Below are positions 43,396 to 52,632 of a DNA stretch of 64,000 bases, one piece after another. A program made the translations under genes and the position numbers. This stretch comes from Actomonas sp051209155. Its GTDB lineage: Bacteria; Verrucomicrobiota; Verrucomicrobiia; Opitutales; Opitutaceae. Positions within the stretch are counted from its first letter, which is position 1. Each line of letters starts with the position of its first letter. Below the pieces are notes generated by a model. That model searched no databases. It saw only the letters and a list, made by a program, of their open reading frames with translations, and had not been told where the DNA came from. The DNA lies in NCBI GenBank assembly GCA_051209155.1, contig JBPJGB010000001.1; one strand, given 5' to 3'.

Positions 43396-44166
43396 TTACA
43401 AGCGGTCCCCGCGGTGGAGGAAGGTTAACACGCGCGGGTCGGTGCTGTGGGCGGCGAGCTCCTTGGGCGGGCCTTCGGCGATGATGGTGCGGGCCTGCTT
43501 GTCGAGGAGGATGACGCGGTCGGCGATGGCGAAGATGGAAGCGAGTTCGTGGGACACGATCACACAGGTGGTCCCGTGGTCGGCGCGGATGCGCAGGATG
43601 AGTTCGTCGAGTTCGCGCGAGGTGATGGGATCGAGGCCGGCGCTGGGTTCGTCGAAGAACACGATGGCCGGATCGAGGGCGAGGGCGCGGGCGAGGCCGG
43701 CCCGCTTTTTCATGCCGCCGGAGATTTCACTCGGGTAGTAGTCGCCGTAGCCGCAGAGCCCGACCTGGCCGAGTTTGAGGCGGGCGATCTGCTGGCGGTC
43801 GCGTTTGGAGAGCGCGGTGTATTCCTCGAGCGGCAACATGATGTTCTCCGCGAGGGTGAGCGACGACCAGAGCGCCGAACCCTGGTAGAGCACGCCGAAG
43901 GACTTGAGCATCTCGCGGCGCTGTTCGGCGGAGGTCTTGACGAAGGACTGGCCGAAGATCTGCACGTCGCCGTGGATGGGCGGGAGCAATCCGATCAGGT
44001 GGCGCAGCAGGGTGCTCTTGCCGCAACCGGAGCCGCCGATGACGAAGAAGATTTCGCCGGGGGTGATGGCAAAGTTGAGGTGCTCCATGAGCGCCTTGCC
44101 GTCGTAGCCGATGGCGAGGTCTTCGGCAACGATCAGGGGGGCGGTGGTGGTGGTGGCTTCGGACAT
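43396..44166 (-). CDS. mlaF: MlaF-like ABC ATPase
   Basis: 256 residues from ATG 44166, five bases after the permease stop. Walker A GGSGCGKSTLLRH, Q-loop region, signature ISGGMKKRAGLARALALDP, Walker B AIVFFDEPSAGLDP and the H-loop ATCVIVSHELASIF are all intact. The Pro-Ser-Ala-Gly-Leu-Asp-Pro D-loop is typical of MlaF/Mce ATPases. It energises lipid transport with MlaE and MlaD. Confidence 0.95.
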   Translation of the reverse strand: MSEATTTTAPLIVAEDLAIGYDGKALMEHLNFAITPGEIFFVIGGSGCGKSTLLRHLIGLLPPIHGDVQIFGQSFVKTSAEQRREMLKSFGVLYQGSALWSSLTLAENIMLPLEEYTALSKRDRQQIARLKLGQVGLCGYGDYYPSEISGGMKKRAGLARALALDPAIVFFDEPSAGLDPITSRELDELILRIRADHGTTCVIVSHELASIFAIADRVILLDKQARTIIAEGPPKELAAHSTDPRVLTFLHRGDRL

Positions 44167-44171
44167 GGGTT

Positions 44172-45302
44172 TCACCAACCGAGGATGTTGAACACGACGG
44201 CGTAGATCGCGTCGAAGACGATGATGAGGGTGATGGCGGTGACCACGGCAGAGGTTGTGGCCTGGCCGACGCCGGAGGCGGAGCGATCGGCCTGCAGACC
44301 GCGCAGACAGCCGGACATGCCGATGATGAGACCGAAGGTCGCGGCCTTGATCAGGCCGGTCATGAAGTCGGAGGTGTCGACGATGGTGAGGAGCTCGACC
44401 CAGTAGGCGGGCGGTGGAATGTCGAGCAGCCCCCAGGCGATGACTGCGCCGCCGATGATGCCGAGCGCATTGGCGTAGACGGCCAGCAGGGGCATCATCA
44501 CGGCCAGCGCGACGATGCGCGGGATGACCAGAAAATCGACCGGGCGGATGCCAAGCGTGATGAGGGCGTCGACCTCTTCGTTGGCGCGCATGTTACCAAT
44601 TTCGGCGGCAAAGGAGGCGCCGGTGCGTCCGGCGATCACGATGGCGGTCATCATGGCGCCCATCTCGCGGGTCATGGTGACGCCGACGAGATCGGCCACC
44701 CAGATGTCGCCGCCGAAGGGACGCAGGATGAGCGCCCCGGAGTAGGCGAGGATGACGCCGACGAGGAAGGCGATGAGGCCGGTGATCGGCAGGGCCATCG
44801 CGCCGCAGCGTTGCATTTCGGTCACGGTGTCGCGCCAGCGGAACTTGGCGGGATGCTTGGCGAGAAAAACCCCGCTGATGACGCATTGACCGACGAAGTT
44901 GGAATACTCCTTGGTCTTGGCCCAGACATCGAGCGTGGCGCTGCCGACCAGCGTGAGAAAGTCCGGCATGCGACCGGGTGGCAGCGGATGGACGGTTTGG
45001 TCGTCGAACTGGCCGACCAGATTTTGCAGCGCGGGAGGCAGGCTCTGGAGGTTGCAATGGGTGCCGTGCACGCGGCACCAGGTCGTGGCGGCGGTGACGA
45101 AGAGCACGAGTGAACTGTCCCAGTTGCCGAGTTGGCTGAGGTCGAAATCGACGCGCGCGGGGGATTGGCGTTTCACCAACTCATCCCAGTCGGGGGTCGG
45201 TCGAGTCATGCGCCAGTCGCCAACGAGGGTCACGAGCAGGCCGGAGTCGGTCGGGGAGAGCTCGGCGGAAGGCGTCGGGTCGTCGGCGGTGGGGGCGGAC
45301 AT
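44172..45302 (-). CDS. mlaE: MlaE-like permease with N-terminal STAS domain
   Basis: 376 residues. Residues about 20-110 form a STAS-type domain (GLLVTLVGDWRMTRPTPDWD, RVDFDLSQLGNWDSSLVLFV) fused to the permease. In E. coli the STAS protein MlaB is separate, so here the regulatory subunit and the permease are one chain. The MlaE part has RCGAMALPITGLIAFLVGVI, a typical REMGAMMTAIVIAGRTGASF loop and the coupling EVDALITLGIRP. First gene of the operon, divergent from the HAD gene. Confidence 0.94.
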   Translation of the reverse strand: MSAPTADDPTPSAELSPTDSGLLVTLVGDWRMTRPTPDWDELVKRQSPARVDFDLSQLGNWDSSLVLFVTAATTWCRVHGTHCNLQSLPPALQNLVGQFDDQTVHPLPPGRMPDFLTLVGSATLDVWAKTKEYSNFVGQCVISGVFLAKHPAKFRWRDTVTEMQRCGAMALPITGLIAFLVGVILAYSGALILRPFGGDIWVADLVGVTMTREMGAMMTAIVIAGRTGASFAAEIGNMRANEEVDALITLGIRPVDFLVIPRIVALAVMMPLLAVYANALGIIGGAVIAWGLLDIPPPAYWVELLTIVDTSDFMTGLIKAATFGLIIGMSGCLRGLQADRSASGVGQATTSAVVTAITLIIVFDAIYAVVFNILGW

Positions 45303-45407
45303 CGGCGGTGGAGAGGGTTGGGAAAATTGCGGCGGGGAGAAAGATAAAGATACGCGTTGAATAGAAAGATTGTCGCGATGCGGTTTGCCGGGCGACGGTG
45401 GGGGCGC

Positions 45408-46052
45408 ATGCGTTTTCGCACGGTATTATTCGATTTGGACGGCACGTTGATTGAGCACTTGCCCGCGATTCATCGGGCCTATTGCCACACCTTGCCGCAG
45501 CTCGGGTATCCGGCTCCCACCTACGAGGAGGTGAAGCGAGCGATCGGTGGTGGCTTGGCGCGGGCGATGGCGAAGTTTGTGCCGGCGGAGCGGGTGGAGG
45601 AGGCGCTGGCGATCTACCGGCCGTTCTGGGATGCGACGATGTTGGAGGGTGTCGAGCTCATGCCCGGGGCGGAGGCCTTGCTGCGGGCGCTGCGCGAGCG
45701 CGGGGTGCAATGCGGGGTCTTCACCAACAAGCACGGTCCGTCCGCGCGCAAAGTGTGCGCGCACCTGGGGGTGGATGACCTGCTCGATGACGTGGTGGGG
45801 GCCGGGGATACGGCGTGGTTGAAACCGGAGGTAAGGTTCTCGCGGTGGACGCTGGCGAAGTTCGGCGCGGAGGCGGATGCAAGCTGTCTGGTGGGCGATT
45901 CGCCGTTTGATGTGGAGGCGGCGGCGCGCGCAGGCATGGGCTTCGTCGGAGTCACCACGGGCACCCATAGCGCGGCCCAATTACGCGAAGCGGGAGCGGA
46001 GATCGTGCTGGCGGATCTGCCGGAGTTGGCGGCGCGGTGGAGGTTGGGTTAG
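45408..46052 (+). CDS. HAD-superfamily phosphatase (phosphoglycolate-phosphatase-like)
   Basis: 214 residues from ATG 45408, chosen because motif I (TVLFDLDGTL) begins directly after it; ATG 45378 is possible. Motif II is in CGVFTNKHG, motif III Lys in WLKPEV, motif IV in LVGDSPFDVEAA. The alpha-helical cap lies between motifs I and II (subclass I). A Mg-dependent phosphomonoesterase, perhaps of 2-phosphoglycolate; substrate uncertain. Confidence 0.92.
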   Translation: MRFRTVLFDLDGTLIEHLPAIHRAYCHTLPQLGYPAPTYEEVKRAIGGGLARAMAKFVPAERVEEALAIYRPFWDATMLEGVELMPGAEALLRALRERGVQCGVFTNKHGPSARKVCAHLGVDDLLDDVVGAGDTAWLKPEVRFSRWTLAKFGAEADASCLVGDSPFDVEAAARAGMGFVGVTTGTHSAAQLREAGAEIVLADLPELAARWRLG

Positions 46053-46309
46053 GCAACGATCGGGTGAGCCGCCGGCATCGCCATTGCCCCTGTGAATAAC
46101 TTGTGAGGTTTGGTGATCTACTGGCCCCGATGACGACGGATTGGGTTAGCTAATGCTTTGTAAGATCCTTTAAATCAGACGGATACCTGTGGTTGCAGCG
46201 CTATTGCAACTTTTGCGGGATGAATCTGACCCCATCTCGGGCCTTGTGAATAGTTCGGCAAGATGCGGGGCCGGACCGATTTGGCATCTGGTTGGCCCGC
46301 CGTGGTGGC

Positions 46310-47098
46310 TCAGCTGCGGACCGGATTCGACAGCGTGCCGATGCCCTCGATTTCGACCTCGATGGTGTCGCCGTCTGCGAGCCAGACGGGTGGCTGGCGG
46401 GCGTAGCCGACGCCGGACGGTGTGCCAGTGAGGATGACGGTGCCAGTTGGCAAGGTGCGGCCGGTGCTGAGGAAGCTGATGAGGGTGCGCACGTCGAACA
46501 CCATGTCGGCCGTGGTCGAGTCCTGGCGGATCTCGCCGTTGACGCGGGTGGTGAGGCGCAGGTTGTCGGGATCGGTGAGTTCATCCGGGGTGACGAGCAT
46601 CGGGCCGAGGGGGCAGAAGGTGTCGAAGCTCTTGGCATGGTTGAACTGGCCGCCGCCGAGTTCGAACTGCCAGTCGCGGGCCGAGACATCGATGGCGATG
46701 GTGTAACCGAGCACGTGATCAATGGCGTTGTCGGTGGTGGCGTTGAGGGTATCGCGGCCGAGCACGATCGCGAGCTCACCCTCGTAATCGACTTTGCTGG
46801 ACGAGGCGGGCAGTTGGATCGGATCGCCCGGGTGGGCGAGGGAGCCCGTGGTCTTCATGAACCACATCGGGCGTTGCGGCACGGCTTTGCCGCCTTCCTC
46901 GGCGTGTTTGCGGTAGTTGAGGCCGATGCCGATGATGTTGGTTGGTGCAACCGGGGCCAGAATCTTGGTCGGGACGACGGGCGTTTCGGTGGCGTGGTAG
47001 TCGTCGAAGAGGTCGCCATGCACAGCGCGGGTCGCGCCATCGGCGGTGAGGGTCGCCCAAGCCGGGCCGTTGTGAGTGAGGTGACGGATGAAGCGCAT
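46310..47098 (-). CDS. Fumarylacetoacetate hydrolase family protein
   Basis: 262 residues, full length for the family. IIGIGLNYRKHAEE, the metal-ligand segment VDYEGELAIVLGR (Glu-x-Glu), the catalytic-lid SFDTFCPLGPMLVT and TGTPSGVGYARQP with its final strand are conserved. Members hydrolyse or decarboxylate beta-dicarbonyl acids such as fumarylpyruvate or oxaloacetate. Which substrate is used here is unknown. The 257 bp between its stop and the HAD gene show no gene or clear site. Confidence 0.93.
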   Translation of the reverse strand: MRFIRHLTHNGPAWATLTADGATRAVHGDLFDDYHATETPVVPTKILAPVAPTNIIGIGLNYRKHAEEGGKAVPQRPMWFMKTTGSLAHPGDPIQLPASSSKVDYEGELAIVLGRDTLNATTDNAIDHVLGYTIAIDVSARDWQFELGGGQFNHAKSFDTFCPLGPMLVTPDELTDPDNLRLTTRVNGEIRQDSTTADMVFDVRTLISFLSTGRTLPTGTVILTGTPSGVGYARQPPVWLADGDTIEVEIEGIGTLSNPVRS

Positions 47099-47127
47099 GG
47101 GTCAGGGAAGGGGACGGGGTAGACGGG

Positions 47128-47190
47128 ACCACTCGCTCACGCTCGCGGCCACAGCTGTTTGAAATGTAGCCGCGAGTGTTAGCGAGTGGT
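47128..47190. repeat. REP pair at the 3' end of the RAYT gene
   Basis: Arms ACCACTCGCTCACGCTCGCGG (first 20 bases matter) and, after an 11-nt loop, the reverse-complement-like TGTAGCCGCGAGTGTTAGCG with GAGTGGT. The RAYT stop codon (47179-47181) lies inside the second arm. Confidence 0.85.
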
Positions 47191-47784
47191 GATCTGGAAG
47201 TTCAGCAAGTGGGCGTGAATTCGCCAAAACAAATCCCAATAGTCGGGCTGCGTTGGAGAGAGGTCCGGATACCCGGGCGCGATGCAGCCGAGATACGGCC
47301 ATGCGGCAGGGTCGGCGCAGAGGTTCTTTCGCACGGGATTCGCTGCGATGTAGTGACACGTCTTGCTGAACGCTTCCTGCAGACGCTCCTCTTTGCGCAG
47401 GATGTGATCGTGGGCCTGCCGTTGCCATTTGTGCGGCGCGAGTGCGCCGGCGGTGTGTTTACGGATGAAGGCGATGGCGGTGCGCTGATCGGACAGAATC
47501 TCGTTCAGTCCGATCAGCATAAGGTGCGCGTGGTCCGGCATGAGGACGTAAGCCGGGCAAAGCAGTTCATATCGGGCACAGGCATGAAGCAGGATCTCGC
47601 GCCACGTGGAGTGGAACGCGGGCGTAAGCCAACCCGTCGCGCGGCGAGAGACAGTGAACGTCCAGTGGACCATCGCCTCCCCTCGGTAGTGGTTTACCGC
47701 GAGGCGTGGAAGGTGGCGTCTTTTGGCGGGATCAAAGACCACTCGCTCACGCTCGCGGCCACGGTCGGTAGGAGCGTCGTTCAT
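47179..47784 (-). CDS. REP-associated tyrosine transposase (RAYT, Y1/IS200-like)
   Basis: 201 residues. The HUH motif is in YVLMPDHAHLMLI and the catalytic Tyr region in CHYIAANPVRKNL, both diagnostic of TnpA-REP proteins. The N-terminal KRRHLPRL is also typical. Catalyses single-strand DNA cleavage at REP hairpins. Both its ATG and its stop fall within REP pairs, so the first residues (RGRERERVV) and the last (TTR) are encoded by REP DNA; whether the real start is further in is uncertain. The gene with its two REP pairs forms a self-contained 680-bp unit. Confidence 0.92.
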   Translation of the reverse strand: MNDAPTDRGRERERVVFDPAKRRHLPRLAVNHYRGEAMVHWTFTVSRRATGWLTPAFHSTWREILLHACARYELLCPAYVLMPDHAHLMLIGLNEILSDQRTAIAFIRKHTAGALAPHKWQRQAHDHILRKEERLQEAFSKTCHYIAANPVRKNLCADPAAWPYLGCIAPGYPDLSPTQPDYWDLFWRIHAHLLNFQITTR

Positions 47785-47809
47785 GTGGCCGCGAGTGTGA
47801 GCGAGTGGC
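47738..47809. repeat. REP pair at the 5' end of the RAYT gene
   Basis: Arms at 47738-47762 (ACCACTCGCTCACGCTCGCG...) and 47785-47809 (GTGGCCGCGAGTGTGAGCGA...) face each other around a 22-nt loop that contains the RAYT ATG (47784). Same consensus as the 3' pair and the copy near 52.6 kb. Confidence 0.85.
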
Positions 47810-47829
47810 GGCCTGGATGCGAGCCTGCG

Positions 47830-50748
<2,919 letters not shown>

Positions 50749-50749
50749 G

Positions 50750-50780
50750 AAAACGGACGGTAGGCGGGGCCTACCGTCCG
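50750..50780 (-). terminator. Hairpin terminator between the PEP-CTERM gene and gcvP
   Basis: A perfect 12-bp stem CGGACGGTAGGC / GCCTACCGTCCG with a 3-nt loop; on the minus strand it is followed by TTTT just before the gcvP ATG. It probably ends the PEP-CTERM transcript, but it also sits where the gcvP ribosome site should be. No anti-terminator alternative is seen. Confidence 0.55.
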
Positions 50781-50810
50781 GCAAATTGAAAGAAGAGCTG
50801 CGGTGAGGAA

Positions 50811-51485
50811 TTAGGCAGCGAGCGTGGTGGCATTACGGTTGCGACGGCGAAAGGCGGCGAGGCCGAGCGCGGCGACGCCGGCGAGAGCGGCGTAGGTGGA
50901 CGGCTCGGGCACGGCGGAGATGGAGCCTTCGATGACAAGGTCTGCAACCCGGAATGAACCCCCGGAAGCCGTTGCTCCGTCCCCGTCGGCCTGGGTGTCA
51001 CCGATCTCAAATATTCTGAACAATACGATGCCCGTAAGACTTCCCATTGAGCTTAGGTCGATGGTGTGATCAATCGACGATGTCTCCGACTGATTGAACG
51101 TGTAGAGCGTTGAAGCGTAGTCATCGGTTGATGAGTAGAGCCCCAGGGTCCCTGGACCGGTGTTCGATGTGGAGGTTGTGATGGTAAAGTTGCCAAGGTT
51201 GGCGGCGACGCCGCTATCCACCGTGAAGCCGAATTGAACGTAGTCGTCGGCATCGGTCCCTGAGAAGCCGCTTGATGAAAAGACGCCGGTTCCACTGACA
51301 ACCGATAATCCGGAGCCTCTGACTAAATCGGATCCGCTAAAGTTGGTTTCGCTCTCCGTGGCGGTTATCGAAACCGTTGACCCAGAAGCCGCGCTAGTAT
51401 CCCAAGTTATCAATGTCTGCGCACTGCCGCTTTGTGCTACAGCACTTCCTACAACAAACGAGAGTGCAACCATTGAAGCTTTCAT
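50811..51485 (-). CDS. PEP-CTERM sorting-signal protein
   Basis: 224 residues with signal peptide (LSFVVGSAVAQSGSAQ) and a PEP-CTERM tail: VPEPSTYAALAGVAALGLAA then FRRRNR. The body is Ser/Thr/Gly-rich and beta-rich (TVSITATESETNFSGSDLV, YVQFGFTVDSGVAANLGNFT), a typical matrix protein. The tail would be cut by an exosortase in the inner membrane during export. The exosortase gene is not in this window. Base composition is less GC-rich than in the neighbours. A possible sigma-54 promoter lies 33-48 bp upstream. Confidence 0.93.
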   Translation of the reverse strand: MKASMVALSFVVGSAVAQSGSAQTLITWDTSAASGSTVSITATESETNFSGSDLVRGSGLSVVSGTGVFSSSGFSGTDADDYVQFGFTVDSGVAANLGNFTITTSTSNTGPGTLGLYSSTDDYASTLYTFNQSETSSIDHTIDLSSMGSLTGIVLFRIFEIGDTQADGDGATASGGSFRVADLVIEGSISAVPEPSTYAALAGVAALGLAAFRRRNRNATTLAA

Positions 51486-51885
51486 GCCGGACTGGAGTTT
51501 CGACGGTTGCTTTAGCTAGCAATACCTACGCCGTGGGACCAGCTTTTCTTCCGTAAAGCGTAGGTTACAATGGGCCTATTTGGCATAGGTAAAATGCAAC
51601 GCTCTCATGGGAAGTTGGTTGCGTCTTCGCGCATGCCGGCGCCCCGAGGGTTTAGACTGGGTGATGTTTGGATATATTGATGGAGAGGGATTCGACTTTG
51701 GGGGGCGTTGGTTTGGCCCGCTGGCTAGTATTAACCGCCTAAAAGACATGTTGCTGCGCCGAACTCGCGCGCGTTTCGAAACTCCCGGTTAGATGGGTGG
51801 TGGTGCCCCGGCCCTATAGGATTGAGCCGGGCTGCGGGTGGTCGCGGCTCGACAATTTGCCGGATGACGGGGCAGAAGAAGGACA
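51486..51885. other. Gene-poor 400-bp stretch between the PEP-CTERM gene and nth
   Basis: It holds the possible sigma-54 site and, at its end, an AAGGA ribosome site for nth. A 61-codon frame (51607-51792, plus strand, GFDFGGRWFGP) is open, but nothing supports it as a gene. The composition up to about 51.75 kb is less GC-rich than the rest of the window. Confidence 0.6.
51518..51533 (-). promoter_or_regulatory. Possible sigma-54 promoter of the PEP-CTERM gene
   Basis: Minus-strand CGGCGTAGGTATTGCT keeps the GG/GC pair with ten bases between and a perfect TTGCT (-12), while the -24 half is only GGC. It stands 33 bp before the ATG. Sigma-54 control with PrsK/PrsR has been described for PEP-CTERM genes. 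Confidence 0.4.
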
Positions 51886-52569
51886 ATGGCCGATCGCAAA
51901 CCTACCCGCCAAGAACGAGCTGCTTACGTTGCCCAACGGTTGGAGGAGTTGTATCCGGAGACGCCGGTTCCGCTCGATCATACCGATGCTTACACGCTTC
52001 TCATCGCGGTGCTGCTGTCGGCCCAGTGCACGGACAAGCGGGTAAATATGGTCACGCCACATTTGTTTGCGCGGGCCGACTCGCCGATGGCCATGGTGCT
52101 GATGTCGGTGGAGGAAATTGATTCCTACGTGCGTTCCTGCGGACTGGCGCCGCGCAAGGCGCAGGCGATTTGGAAACTCTCGGAGATCCTGATGACCGAC
52201 TTCGACGGTCAGGTGCCGGCCTCGTTTGAGGCGCTCGAATCATTGCCGGGTGTCGGACACAAGACGGCGTCGGTGGTCATGGCGCAGGCTTTTGGCGTGC
52301 CGGCCTTTCCGGTCGACACCCACATTCATCGGCTGGCGCAGCGGTGGCGACTCACGCCGCAGGGCGCCACGGTGCAGCGCGTGGAGAAGGACTTGAAGCG
52401 GCTTTTCCCGGAGACCTCATGGAACAAGCTGCACCTGCAGATCATTTTTTACGGCCGCGAACATTGCTCGGCGCGCGGCTGTGACGGACACACCTGCGAG
52501 ATCTGCGCGCACTTGAACGGGCCGGCGCCGGCCGCGAAACGGAAGCGGGTGGCGAAGCGGACGAAGTAG
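51886..52569 (+). CDS. nth: Endonuclease III (DNA glycosylase/AP lyase)
   Basis: 227 residues, preceded by a good AAGGA site. The helix-hairpin-helix has LPGVGHKTA with catalytic K126, and D144 in VDTHIHR completes the active site. The C-terminal cysteine cluster reads CSARGCDGHTCEIC, not the standard C-x6-C-x2-C-x5-C, so iron-sulfur binding may use a variant pattern seen in some bacterial Nth proteins. Excises oxidised pyrimidines. A basic tail (KRKRVAKRTK) ends the protein. Confidence 0.95.
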   Translation: MADRKPTRQERAAYVAQRLEELYPETPVPLDHTDAYTLLIAVLLSAQCTDKRVNMVTPHLFARADSPMAMVLMSVEEIDSYVRSCGLAPRKAQAIWKLSEILMTDFDGQVPASFEALESLPGVGHKTASVVMAQAFGVPAFPVDTHIHRLAQRWRLTPQGATVQRVEKDLKRLFPETSWNKLHLQIIFYGREHCSARGCDGHTCEICAHLNGPAPAAKRKRVAKRTK

Positions 52570-52572
52570 GCG

Positions 52573-52620
52573 ACCAATCGCTCGCGCTCGCGGGACCACT
52601 CGCTCACGCTCGCGGCTACA
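52573..52620. repeat. Two tandem REP units between nth and the ABC-F gene
   Basis: ACCAATCGCTCGCGCTCGCG and ACCACTCGCTCACGCTCGCG in direct orientation, then GCTACA. The same consensus as the REP pairs around the RAYT 5 kb away, here in a convergent intergenic space. Confidence 0.8.
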
Positions 52621-52632
52621 CCTCGCTCGGGC

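Noticed and set aside
46053..46309. 257-bp less GC-rich gap between HAD and FAH genes
   Set aside because: Looked for a small RNA, tRNA or promoter pair; nothing better than chance was found.
51607..51792. 61-codon open frame upstream of nth
   Set aside because: No recognised motif, no ribosome site and a composition unlike the neighbours; treated as non-coding in the gap entry.
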